32,823 nucleotides of DNA from an uncultured Dehalococcoidia bacterium (GTDB lineage Bacteria; Chloroflexota; Dehalococcoidia; GIF9; UBA5629), in NCBI GenBank assembly GCA_903844685.1, contig CAIMUM010000127.1:1-32823 (forward strand). Reading direction: 5' to 3'. Numbering within the stretch: the stretch's first letter is position 1; every line of letters begins with the position of its first letter. Below, one piece after another: positions 8,920 through 18,900 of this stretch. Below the pieces are notes generated by a model. It made no database searches. It worked only from the letters and a program-made list of their open reading frames with translations, and was not told the DNA's origin. The position numbers and the translations under genes were made by a program.

Positions 8920-8934
8920 GAAATTGAACGTATG
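8903..8934. repeat. Inverted repeat (candidate operator) over the operon promoter
   Basis: CATACGTTTAAT (8903-8914) / ATTGAACGTATG (8923-8934): 12-nt arms with one mismatch, 8-nt centre. Confidence 0.7.
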
Positions 8935-9194
8935 CTGGCACGTTGACGGGACCTATCTCGGTTACAACTGTCTGTGCTTACTACAAATTGAATAATACAG
9001 CCGGACACCGCGGAGCCAAATAGATTTGTCCTTGACTGCAATGATTAAAAGGATTTAAACTGTTTTCCGGTGAGGGTGATGTATCCGGCAACCGCGGTGT
9101 TGAACCTATTTCATATGGATCAATACCTTAATGCCCGGCCAGGTAAATATTCCTCAACGACAATTATTTAAGCTTAGTTCAGTACCTTATGGAG

Positions 9195-9222
9195 TTGTCC
9201 TTAGCGGAGGTGAACGTATAAT
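9195..9222 (+). promoter_or_regulatory. Putative promoter for rplI-dnaB
   Basis: TTGTCC (9195-9200), 16-nt spacer, TATAAT (9217-9222). Confidence 0.5.
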
Positions 9223-9284
9223 TTTCAATGTAATTATTCTGTATAATAATAGTTAAACAGCTATTGATAATGACGAAAGGAGTT

Positions 9285-9749
9285 ATGTTAACCAGTATGA
9301 AAGTAGTTTTTTTAGAGGATGTTTCAGCTAAAGAAAAGAAGGGTGATATTAAAGAGGTTTCCGATGGATATGCAAGGCACTATCTTTTACCCAAAGGGCT
9401 GGCTTTACCGGCGACTGCGGCTGCGGTAAAGACAGCGGAAAAGTTAGTCGGTGACAGGGAGAGGAAGCGGGCGCGTCTGCACGATGAGTACGTAGAACTT
9501 GCGGGGCAAATTAATGGCAAGGAATTGCGCTTCAAAGGTAAATCCAGTGCGAGAGGTACCCTGCACGGTTCAATCACCTCTGCTGATATAGCAGACAGGT
9601 TATCTGATCTCATTAACGTGGACATAGACAAGAAGAAAATAGCTTTAAAGAATTCTTTGCACAAAGTGGGGGAATATGAAGTCGAGGTTGTTTTTGCCAG
9701 GGATGCTGTGGCTAAAATTAAGGTTATAGTTGAAGGATTGACAGACTGA
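9285..9749 (+). CDS. rplI: 50S ribosomal protein L9 (start 9285 or 9297)
   Basis: MKVVFLEDVSAKEKKGDIKEVSDGYARHYLLPKGLALPAT is the canonical L9 N-terminus; AAAGGAG just upstream. Confidence 0.96.
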   Translation: MLTSMKVVFLEDVSAKEKKGDIKEVSDGYARHYLLPKGLALPATAAAVKTAEKLVGDRERKRARLHDEYVELAGQINGKELRFKGKSSARGTLHGSITSADIADRLSDLINVDIDKKKIALKNSLHKVGEYEVEVVFARDAVAKIKVIVEGLTD

Positions 9750-9753
9750 AGCA

Positions 9754-11157
9754 ATGAAAGAAGCTTTGCCTCCTTATGACCTGGATGCTGAAGAAGCGGT
9801 GATTGGCTCACTACTAATTGATAGTGAATCGATCAGCGACATAGATACAATTGTGGGCGCGGAGGATTTCTTCAGCGAGCAGAATCAGCTTGTATACAGC
9901 GCTTGCCGCGGCCTTTACCAGCGCGATGAATCGATAAACCAGATTACTGTAGCCCAGGAACTGGTAAGGCTGGGGAAGCTGGATGAAACCGGCGGCGCAG
10001 CTTACTTGAGCCACCTTGTATCCATGGTGCCGACATCCCTGCATGTCAGGCACTACGCCCAAATAGTTTACCGCCTATCCACCATGCGGCGACTGATAAG
10101 CGCCGCCGGTCAGATCGAGTCCATAGGTTATAAAGCTGACCCTGATGTGGATCTGTCGCTTAACAGAGCTGAGGATATAATCTTCAAACTGCGCACCAAG
10201 CAGGGGCGTGGTGAGTTCGTACCCATTCAAGATGCGTTGAACAGGTATTTTGAAGAAGCAGCGGAGAAAACGGTATCTGCCCGGGATATCCAGAGCATCA
10301 AGACCGGCTTCAAAGCAATTGACGAGGCCACGGGAGGTTTGCAGCGGTCTGAACTGGTGATCCTGGCGGCCAGGACCAGCATCGGTAAGACCAGCCTTGC
10401 GCTGAATATAGCACGCAATGCCGCGGTCAATCAGAAAGCCTGTGTTGCCATATTCAGCCTGGAGATGTCGCGCCGGGAGATCATTCAAAGATTATTGTCC
10501 AGTGAAGCTAATATCGAGTCACAGCATTTCCGCAAAGGACGTTTTTCAGACCTGGAGGAAAAGCTGCTGCACAGAGAGATAATTCCCAGACTGGCAGAAA
10601 CGTCGATATATATTGACGATACACCGAATATGCGCATAAGCGAGGTGCGCAGTAAAGCGAAACGGCTTCACCTGAAGCACAGCGTTGATATGATAGTGAT
10701 TGACTATATACAACTGCTGCGCGGTGATTCCAGGAACGATAACCGTGTGCAGGAGATCACAGAAATAACGCAATCTCTGAAAGCTCTTGCCAGGGAGGTT
10801 GACACGCCGGTGCTGGCGCTGTCGCAGTTAAGCCGCAACATTGAGCACCGGCAGGAAGGCAGGAGGCTGAAGCAGCAGGTTAAACCTCAGCTTTCCGACC
10901 TGCGGGACAGCGGCAGCATTGAACAGGATGCGGATGTAGTAATGTTTATACACCGCTGGGACAAGATTTATCCTACCGAAGAGGACTGGTTGCGCGAGAT
11001 TGGAGAGGATACACCCTATCCCAAGGGAATCGCCCAGATAATAATAGCCAAAAACCGTAACGGCCCAACCGGAGAGGTACAATTGAGGTTTATCCAGGAA
11101 ACCACCAAGTTCGATAATATTGACAGCAATGTTGTCGAAGTCAGCTCCATATATTAA
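9754..11157 (+). CDS. dnaB: Replicative DNA helicase DnaB
   Basis: 467 aa; PPYDLDAEEAVIGSLLID, ARTSIGKTSLALNIA, IFSLEMSRREIIQRLLS, MIVIDYIQLL, LALSQLSRNIE, LSDLRDSGSIEQDADVVMFIHR. Confidence 0.98.
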   Translation: MKEALPPYDLDAEEAVIGSLLIDSESISDIDTIVGAEDFFSEQNQLVYSACRGLYQRDESINQITVAQELVRLGKLDETGGAAYLSHLVSMVPTSLHVRHYAQIVYRLSTMRRLISAAGQIESIGYKADPDVDLSLNRAEDIIFKLRTKQGRGEFVPIQDALNRYFEEAAEKTVSARDIQSIKTGFKAIDEATGGLQRSELVILAARTSIGKTSLALNIARNAAVNQKACVAIFSLEMSRREIIQRLLSSEANIESQHFRKGRFSDLEEKLLHREIIPRLAETSIYIDDTPNMRISEVRSKAKRLHLKHSVDMIVIDYIQLLRGDSRNDNRVQEITEITQSLKALAREVDTPVLALSQLSRNIEHRQEGRRLKQQVKPQLSDLRDSGSIEQDADVVMFIHRWDKIYPTEEDWLREIGEDTPYPKGIAQIIIAKNRNGPTGEVQLRFIQETTKFDNIDSNVVEVSSIY

Positions 11158-11171
11158 GGTATAGGTAAACC

Positions 11172-11891
11172 ATGGATAGCAGTTTCAAGGGTTTTCCATC
11201 AAGGGCGGAGGTTACTCCTTTGCCCAATGTATTTTTCAGTGAAGTCTTGCCTTTGATGGAGGATGTTGTTGAGGTGAAAGTTGTAATGCAGATCTTTTTT
11301 TTATTGAGCAGGAGAAAGGGTTACCCGCGGTTTGCCAGCTTTAGCGAACTGATACATGATCCTGTGATTATAAAAGGTTTGCGTGAAGTTCCGGGAAATC
11401 CGGAAATTATGCTCAAAAAAGCGCTGGACAGCGCCGTTCAAGCAGGCATATTGATGCATATCCCTGTAGATGTTCAACAGCTGTCCGACGACGCATATTT
11501 TATAAATAACCAGGCGGAGCATGAGACTATCCGCAAAATACTCGCAGGCACGCTGAAGATCCCCAGTGTAAAGATCAGGAAGGTTGAGGAGCAGGCCCAG
11601 GTAGAAGCAAGCGATATCTATAACCTTTATGAACAGAATATAGGCATGCTTACACCTATCCTTGCGGAGGAACTGCAAGAGGCTGAACACCGGTATCCTG
11701 CGGAATGGATCCAGGACGCTTTCCGCGAAGCGCTAAGGGCAAATGTACGGAGCTGGAAATATATACACAGCATTTTAAAACGTTGGGAAAGAGAAGGAAG
11801 AAAAGATGGAAAACCTGTCGGAGATTCTCGGCAAGAAAGAGATCCCGATAAATACATCCGGGGAAAATACGGACACATGGTACGGCGGTAA
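11172..11891 (+). CDS. DnaD-like replication initiation protein
   Basis: C-terminal DnaD/DnaB_2-type helical domain (IYNLYEQNIGMLTPILAEELQEAEHRYPAEWIQDAFREALRANVRSWKYIHSILKRWEREG); N-terminal winged-helix-like region. Confidence 0.85.
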   Translation: MDSSFKGFPSRAEVTPLPNVFFSEVLPLMEDVVEVKVVMQIFFLLSRRKGYPRFASFSELIHDPVIIKGLREVPGNPEIMLKKALDSAVQAGILMHIPVDVQQLSDDAYFINNQAEHETIRKILAGTLKIPSVKIRKVEEQAQVEASDIYNLYEQNIGMLTPILAEELQEAEHRYPAEWIQDAFREALRANVRSWKYIHSILKRWEREGRKDGKPVGDSRQERDPDKYIRGKYGHMVRR

Positions 11892-13218
11892 GCCGGAAGT
11901 GTTCGTTGCCGGTGTACAGTCGGTCAATGACTGTACCGTATGCCACGGGACAAAATTCATACATCCTTTGCTGGCATCGGGCGAGCCCGATTACAGCCGT
12001 CTGGAACCGTGTGGTTGTACCAGGAAAGATATTGATAACAGGAAGGCAGCGCGTTTACAGGCTATCAGCAATTTGGGCAGCCTCTCCAAGCTAACTTTCG
12101 ACAACCTGTTGCCTTCAGGACGTAATGATGACGCTGTTTCCCAGAAGCTTTTTCAATTGGCTTTAGACGAAATCCGTAAATTCGCCGAAAATCCGCAGGG
12201 CTGGATAATTTTGGCGGGACCCGTCGGTAGCGGGAAAACGCATTTAGCCTCTGCTGTGGCGAATTACCGCATAAGCCTGGGACACCCCGCATTTTATATC
12301 ACCGCCGGTGAACTATTAGATCACCTGCGGTCAGCTTTCAGCCCAAATAGCGAAGTTGGATATGATGAGTTATTTGAGCAGATCAAGGAAAGCCCGTTGC
12401 TACTGTTGGATAACCTGAATTATTCCGCCACCACCGCCTGGTCAAAAGGCAAGCTTGACCAGATCTTAGAGCACCGTTTCAACGGCAGGCTTCCGACGCT
12501 GATAACCACGAGCATGGCAATTGAGGAGTTTGGCAATGACTATGCCGGGCATATTTATGATACTGAAGTCAGCAAGGTGCTCATATTGAAAAAGGAGTCA
12601 TCCAGCCTGCAGAGCTTAGATAGCCTTGATCTCGAGTTACTGAAAAACATGAAATTTGCCAATTTTGATGCCAAGCGGCTGAGCCTTCCCGACGAGGTCC
12701 GAAAAAATCTCGAGCAGGCCTTCAATATAGCCCGCGATTTTGCCAGGGTTCCGCAGGGCTGGCTGATATTTGAGGGCTTGAACGGCTGCGGCAAGACACA
12801 CCTGGCTGCGGCTATTGCGAACCAGTTGAGGGAGACGGGCAAAGAAGTCCTTTTCATCGTGGTTCCGGATTTGCTCGATCATCTGCGTTCCTCTTTTGCC
12901 CCTGAAAGCAGGATTTCCTATGACGCATTATTCGAGAAGATAAAAAAAATGCCGATCCTGGTACTGGATGATTTTGGAGAGCATGCTGCTACGCCATGGG
13001 CGCAGGAAAAGCTCTACCAGTTGATGAACTACCGTTATAACGCCCGCCTGGCTACTGTAATGACCACCTGCCTTAATCTGGAAGAAATAGAAAACAGGGT
13101 CAGTTCACGTATGGTGGACCCCAGTATCAGCCTCGTGTTCAACATCATTGCGCCTGATTACCGGGGGGATATCAAGACGTCACGTGTTGTAAGGTCCCGT
13201 CCGAGACCAAAAAATTAG
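11806..13218 (+). CDS. DnaC/IstB-like helicase loader with two tandem AAA+ modules and an N-terminal Cys cluster
   Basis: Two related blocks: module 1 GWIILAGPVGSGKTHLASAVANY..LLLLDNLN, module 2 GWLIFEGLNGCGKTHLAAAIANQ..ILVLDDFG..RVSSRMVDP. N-terminal CTVCHGTKF...EPCGC. SD GAAGGAAG before ATG. Confidence 0.88.
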   Translation: MENLSEILGKKEIPINTSGENTDTWYGGKPEVFVAGVQSVNDCTVCHGTKFIHPLLASGEPDYSRLEPCGCTRKDIDNRKAARLQAISNLGSLSKLTFDNLLPSGRNDDAVSQKLFQLALDEIRKFAENPQGWIILAGPVGSGKTHLASAVANYRISLGHPAFYITAGELLDHLRSAFSPNSEVGYDELFEQIKESPLLLLDNLNYSATTAWSKGKLDQILEHRFNGRLPTLITTSMAIEEFGNDYAGHIYDTEVSKVLILKKESSSLQSLDSLDLELLKNMKFANFDAKRLSLPDEVRKNLEQAFNIARDFARVPQGWLIFEGLNGCGKTHLAAAIANQLRETGKEVLFIVVPDLLDHLRSSFAPESRISYDALFEKIKKMPILVLDDFGEHAATPWAQEKLYQLMNYRYNARLATVMTTCLNLEEIENRVSSRMVDPSISLVFNIIAPDYRGDIKTSRVVRSRPRPKN

Positions 13219-13292
13219 CCGGTGTCTGAGCCTTATTGAGGCTATACGGTTTTCCTGATAGAATAACTTTTAATATAAAAGCGGACGATAGT

Positions 13293-13802
13293 ATGGTAAA
13301 TCAGCCTGTACTGGTATTGAACGAAAATTACCTGCCCCTTAATATCTGCCGTGTGCGCAGGGCAGTGGTGTTGGTGCTGGTGGGCAAAGCGGAGGTGGTG
13401 GAAAACGGGCGCGGATATTTTTCGGCCACTTCCGGTAAATACGAGATACCGTCGGTGATAAGATTGGTCTATTTAATACGCAGGCATGCCCATCCCAGGA
13501 AAATGACCAAGCTGGAGATTTTTAACCGGGACAAATACATCTGCCAGTATTGCGGAAAAGAGGGCAAAGAGCTCACACTGGATCATGTCATGCCGCGCCG
13601 CAACAATGGCCAGCACACGTGGGAAAATATCGTCGCCGCCTGTATCCCGTGTAACAGGCGGAAGGCCGGGCGGACGCCTGCTGAGGCCGGTATGCCCCTG
13701 TTACGTCAACCCCGTGCCCCGGGAAACGTGGGGTTCTACATACCTTTCCAGTATTTGAAGCTCCGTGCTGAGTGGGAGAAATATCTTCCACATACGAAAT
13801 AG
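13293..13802 (+). CDS. HNH endonuclease family protein (ORF open to 13236)
   Basis: VLVLNENYLPLNICRVRRAVVLVLVGKAEVV..., FNRDKYICQYCGKEGKELTLDHVMPRRNNGQHTWENIVAACIPCNRRKAGRTPAEAGM. Confidence 0.94.
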   Translation: MVNQPVLVLNENYLPLNICRVRRAVVLVLVGKAEVVENGRGYFSATSGKYEIPSVIRLVYLIRRHAHPRKMTKLEIFNRDKYICQYCGKEGKELTLDHVMPRRNNGQHTWENIVAACIPCNRRKAGRTPAEAGMPLLRQPRAPGNVGFYIPFQYLKLRAEWEKYLPHTK

Positions 13803-13811
13803 AAGTTTTTA

Positions 13812-14627
13812 CTATTGGGGCTTTCTGGGATTTACGATAACCGCGTCACGGGTAGGGACCTCTATGGTAACGCCGGTTTCCAGTTCGGCCATTACCGTAT
13901 CTTTGATAACGTTCCTCCCGACTATCTTGGCCTTGCCCATCCTGGTGATTATCTCCTGGCCTACGTCGGGCAATTTGCCTTTCATTTCGTGATATTGATC
14001 ATATTCATAGCCCAGGCAGCAGAGCAACCGTCCGCAAAGGCCGGATGTTTTCATCGGGTTAAGCGCGATGTCCTGTTCCTTGGCCATTTTAATAGAGACG
14101 GGCATGAATTCGCTGAGAAAAGCAACGCAGCAAAGCTGACAGCCGCATTTGCCCACGCCGCCTATCAGCTTGGCTTCATCCCTCGCCCCAACCTGGCGCA
14201 GTTCCACATGCGTCCTCAATTCGTGGCTGAGTTTACGCACAAGTTCGCGGAAGTCGACGCGCTTTTCAGAGTAGAAGAATACGATGAGGTGGGACCCGTC
14301 CAGGTTATACTGGGCGTAAATGACTTTCATCGGTAAATCCAGGCTGTCTTTGAGCTCTTTACCTTTAAGGAGGGCTTTCTTGGCGCGTTCCCTCTGGTGT
14401 TGGGCCTGGGCTATATCCTCAGGGGTGGCAAGCCGTATCACCGGTTTAAAAGGTTCAGCGTTTTCCGCAGGTGTCACCTCCCTGGCGGCTGCTACGACCT
14501 TTCCCATTTCAATACCGCGGTTGGTTTCAACTATTACCTGGTCATTAAGCTTCAGGTCGAAGCCGGCAGTGTCGAAACTGTAAATCTTGCCGGCCTGCAT
14601 GAAACGGACCCCGATGATATTAGCCAT
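13812..14627 (-). CDS. ricT: PSP1 domain / RicT-like protein
   Basis: GVRFMQAGKIYSFD, VIVETNRGIEMGKVV, RVDFRELVRKLSHELRTHVELRQVGARDEAKLIGGVGKCGCQLCC, SGLCGRLLCCLGYE. Confidence 0.92.
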   Translation of the reverse strand: MANIIGVRFMQAGKIYSFDTAGFDLKLNDQVIVETNRGIEMGKVVAAAREVTPAENAEPFKPVIRLATPEDIAQAQHQRERAKKALLKGKELKDSLDLPMKVIYAQYNLDGSHLIVFFYSEKRVDFRELVRKLSHELRTHVELRQVGARDEAKLIGGVGKCGCQLCCVAFLSEFMPVSIKMAKEQDIALNPMKTSGLCGRLLCCLGYEYDQYHEMKGKLPDVGQEIITRMGKAKIVGRNVIKDTVMAELETGVTIEVPTRDAVIVNPRKPQ

Positions 14628-15673
14628 TATCTATCCGTAGCGGCGGAGTTAAGTGCGTAGTCCGCCCGCCGCTCCTTTCTTGGCATATCCAGCATAAGTA
14701 CCTCGAATAACAGATGCAGATTTGCGTTGAATGATATATAAACAAGCATTTTGTTCAGGCTATCGATAAAATCCTTTATTTCCAGTACGGTCAACATATT
14801 TGCCCATGTCCTGGTCTCATTGAGCTTGTCCAGGTGGGTGACAGCATCGTCACAATTATATTTCAGCAGCATCACATCGCGGCACCATGAAAGCCAGAGC
14901 TTGATGGTTTGCTCTGCGCCACCTCTGTCGGATGGAAGTTGCGCAATATAGGATAACCTGTCGTCCCAATTTTTTGTCAGCAGTGAACTAAATTCGCATA
15001 GCCGCTGCTCGCGGCTTTGCAGGTATCCCGTATCGTTTACGGCGGTTAATGCCCAACCCAGGCATCCGCCTGAGAGCCTGGCCAGCAGTTTTACCGTTCC
15101 CTGGTCCAACCCTTCTACCTGCGTTAACCGTTTTTCTATTTCCCCCGTGGGAACCGGTTTCAATTCAAACCGCTGACATCTTGAAACTATGGTCTGCAGC
15201 AAAGCTTTTTCCTCTGATGTCAGCAGCAGGATAACGATATGTTGCGGAGGCTCCTCTAAAGTTTTTAGCAGGCAATTTGACGCTTCATTTGACATCAGCT
15301 CTGCATTGTCGATGATAAATACCTTATATCTGCCTTCATAGGGAGGCAGGCTTGCACCCCTCTGCAACATCTCCTTTATAGTATCAATGCCAATCTCAGT
15401 AGCCTTCTTTCTGTCTTTAGCATCCCTGCCGCTATTTTTATCGATAACAATTACATCCGGGTGTTTGCCCTCCTCTATGCGCTGGCATACCCGGCATAGC
15501 TTGCAGGGCGGGCTTGCTTGCTCACAGTTCAGCGCGCTGGCCAATTCAAGTGCCAGAGTCATCTTGCCGATATGCTCCGGTCCGACGAAGAGGTAGGCGT
15601 GTGCCAAGGTGCCACGCTCCATGGCATCCCTTAGATAGTTAATTAGCTGTTCTTGTCCTGCCGTTTGCCACAT
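14627..15673 (-). CDS. holB: DNA polymerase III delta' subunit
   Basis: AHAYLFVGPEHIGKMTLALELA, Cys4 zinc module CEQASPPCKLCRVC, VFIIDNAELMSNEASNCLLKTLEEPP, IVSRCQRFEL. Confidence 0.93.
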   Translation of the reverse strand: MWQTAGQEQLINYLRDAMERGTLAHAYLFVGPEHIGKMTLALELASALNCEQASPPCKLCRVCQRIEEGKHPDVIVIDKNSGRDAKDRKKATEIGIDTIKEMLQRGASLPPYEGRYKVFIIDNAELMSNEASNCLLKTLEEPPQHIVILLLTSEEKALLQTIVSRCQRFELKPVPTGEIEKRLTQVEGLDQGTVKLLARLSGGCLGWALTAVNDTGYLQSREQRLCEFSSLLTKNWDDRLSYIAQLPSDRGGAEQTIKLWLSWCRDVMLLKYNCDDAVTHLDKLNETRTWANMLTVLEIKDFIDSLNKMLVYISFNANLHLLFEVLMLDMPRKERRADYALNSAATDR

Positions 15674-15738
15674 GTAATTTTTATTGACAATACCTTTTAA
15701 TCTAAGACGTATTATACAACATATGAAGCAACGCTCGT

Positions 15739-15757
15739 CCCCGTATTAATACCGGGG
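15739..15757. repeat. Near-palindrome in the holB/rpoB divergent intergenic region
   Basis: CCCCGTATTAATACCGGGG; arms CCCCGTATT/AATACCGGGG with a single bulged base. Confidence 0.6.
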
Positions 15758-15784
15758 CAGGTTACCCGCATAAACAGCCCATAT

Positions 15785-15813
15785 TTGACATGGATGAGAA
15801 TTATTGCTATATT
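15785..15813 (+). promoter_or_regulatory. rpoBC promoter, extended -10
   Basis: TTGACA (15785-15790), 17-nt spacer ending TGC, TATATT (15808-15813). Confidence 0.75.
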
Positions 15814-15952
15814 ATAAATTTGCTATTATGTCATTCCGACCTATGACTCTGACATTTGGTTTCACTGCATAGATTTTTCCGATATGTCACTCTATTATTA
15901 ATTTGGCCAGCCAATTCGTAACCGATCTGAAATTAACAGGACAGGAGAAAAT

Positions 15953-18900
15953 ATGTCTATTTCTGTAACCACGGAAAATTATAACTTGCCTGTTGTTAAA
16001 ACTAAAAACTACGCACGCTTGCCCCAGGTGCTGGAGATACCCAACCTGATCCAGGTGCAGCTCGATTCTTTCAGGTGGTTTATGGAGGAGGGAGTCAGGG
16101 ACCTGTTGCAGGAGGTTTCCCCAATCAAGGACTTTACCGGGCAAAAGATGGAACTGTCCTTCGCCGGGTATGAGTTCCGTCCTCCTGCAGACGACGTTGC
16201 TCAGTGTCGCCAGAGGGACAGGAGCTATCAGTCCAACCTGTACGTCCGTGCCAGCCTGCTGATAAAAGAGACCGGTGAAATTAAGGAGCAGGAAGTATTT
16301 TTAGGTGAGATCCCGTTGATGACTGAAAATGGCACATTTATCATCAGCGGCGCGGAAAGGGTAGTGGTCAACCAGTTGATTCGTTCGCCGGGTGTGTATT
16401 TTACGCTGACCACCGAAGACAGCGGACGCAGGTTATGCAATGCCAAGTTGATACCGGAACACGGCGCCTGGCTCGAGTTTGAAACATCCAATAAGGGTGT
16501 AATCTGGGCCAAGATTGACGGCAGGCGCAAGATCGCTGTGACCACGCTTTTACGCGCTATCAGCGCTGAAGGGGAACCGGAAGACGCTTTGCAATGCAAT
16601 TCCGATGATGATTTAACCGCCCTTTTCCAGGCTGATGACAATAATAGTGAGCATCAATATATACGGTCAACCCTGGAAAAGGAACCTGAAACCATCAGGA
16701 CCAAAAAAGAATCGCTGATCGATATTTATAAGAAGTTACGGCCGGGCGAACCGCCTAACGAGGAAAGCGCTAAAGGCCTGATCATCAATATGTTTTTTAA
16801 CCCCAGGCGTTACGACCTTGGCAGGATAGGCCGCTTCAAGCTGAACAAGCGGCTTGAGTACGAGGAGCAGGGATACCACGTAACGTCGCGCGCGCTGAAA
16901 CCGCGCGATCTTGTTGAAATCATCCGCAAGATTATCCAGATAAACAATGAAGCAGTATTGCCTGATGATATCGACCATCTTGGCAACCGCAGGGTTAGGA
17001 CAACCGGACATCTTATTCAGAATCAGTTCAGGGTAGGATTGATCCGGCTGGAGCGGACGATCAAAGAGCGGATGAGCTTTCAGAACGATGATCCAACGCC
17101 CACCAATCTCATCAATAACCGCCCCATAATTGCGGCGATGCGCGAGTTTTTCGGCGGGTCGCAGCTGTCCCAATTTATGGACCAGACGAACCCGCTGGCT
17201 GAGCTGACACACAAACGCAGGCTTTCGGCGATGGGGCCGGGCGGCCTTTCCCGTGAGCGCGCCGGATTTGAAGTGCGTGATGTCCATCATTCCCATTACG
17301 GTAAGATATGTCCCATCGAAACCCCGGAAGGCCCCAATATCGGCCTGATCGGCTCCCTGGCTACGTATGCCAGGATTGATGATCTTGGTTTTATCGAAAC
17401 ACCTTACCGCAAGGTTTACCGTGAAATCAGCAATAAGTCTGTAAAATTGGCAGGCAGGACTCTCAGGCAGAACGTGCTGGACAGCAAAAAAAAGCTGGTA
17501 GCACCCGCCGATTCGCTTGTAGACGAGGCTGTTGCTAGGAAGATCTCTGCTTTAGCAGAATGTAGTATCAAGATTGTCCCGTACGTATCGGGTGAAATCG
17601 AGTACTTTACTGCCGACAAGGAAACCAATAAATGTATTGCCCAGGCCAATGCGCCACTTAACGCCCGTGATGAATTTCAGGAAGAGCGGGTCGGCGCTAT
17701 CCGCACCGGCAAGTACGTAACAGAGCCGCCCGAGAAAATCGACTACATGGATGTTTCACCCAAGCAAGTTTTCAGCGTTACAACCGCGTTGATACCTTTC
17801 CTTGAGCATGATGATGCCAACCGGGCGCTGATGGGCTCAAATATGCAGAGGCAGGGAGTTCCGCTGGTCAGGCCTGAAGCTCCGTTGATAGGGACAGGTA
17901 TGGAGAGAGAAGTAGCGAAATACAGCGGGCAGGTTGTTTACGCCGCGGAAGACGGTGAAGTGACCGAAGTGGACAGTCAGCGGGTAGTTATCAAGAGCGA
18001 TGGCAGGAAACATGAATATCCCCTGACCAAGTTCTACCGCACCAACCAGGGTACGTGTATTAATCAGCGTCCCGTAGTATCACATGGAGACAAGGTCAAA
18101 CAGGGCGATGTGCTAGCGGATGGCGCAGCCACACAGAATGGTGAACTTGCCCTGGGTCAGAATGTACTTTGTGCTTTTATGACATGGAGGGGTTACAACT
18201 TCGAGGATGCCATAATCATCAGCGAACGCCTGGTCAAACAGGACAAATTCACCTCCATCCATATTGAAAGGTATGAAACTGACGCGCGTGAAACCAAGCT
18301 TGGCAAAGAGGAAATCACCAGGGATATCCCCAACGTGGGTGAGGAAAACCTGAGGGACCTGGATGAGAAGGGAGTTATCAGGGTTGGCGCCGAGGTGCAT
18401 CCCCAGGATATCCTGGTAGGAAAAATCACACCCAAGGGCGAGACGGAGTTGACGGCCGAGGAGAAACTGCTGCGCGCTATTTTCGGCGAAAAGGCCAGGG
18501 AGGTAAAAGATACCTCGCTGACGGTTCCTCACGGTGAGGGCGGCAAGGTGATTGCCGTTAAAGAATTCATAGCCGAAAGAGGTGACGATCTGCCGGCCAA
18601 CGTGCTCCGGTTGGTCAGGGTGTGGATAGCGCAACGCCGTAAAATTTCCGTCGGCGATAAAATGGCGGGACGCCATGGTAATAAGGGTGTTATCTCGATT
18701 ATTTTGCCTGAGGAAGATATGCCTTTCCTGCCGGACGGTAGGCCCGTAGATATAGTGCTCAATCCCATCGGCGTGCCATCGCGCATGAATATTGGCCAGA
18801 TACTTGAAACACACCTCGGGTTGGCGGCTGATATTTTCGGCGAGAAAGTTATCAATCCCATCTTTGACGGCGCGGATACGGTTGCCGTTGAGGATGCCCT

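Noticed and set aside
15684-15715. TTGACA...TATTAT upstream of rpoB
   Set aside because: 20-nt spacer is outside the normal range; the 15785-15813 promoter is much better.
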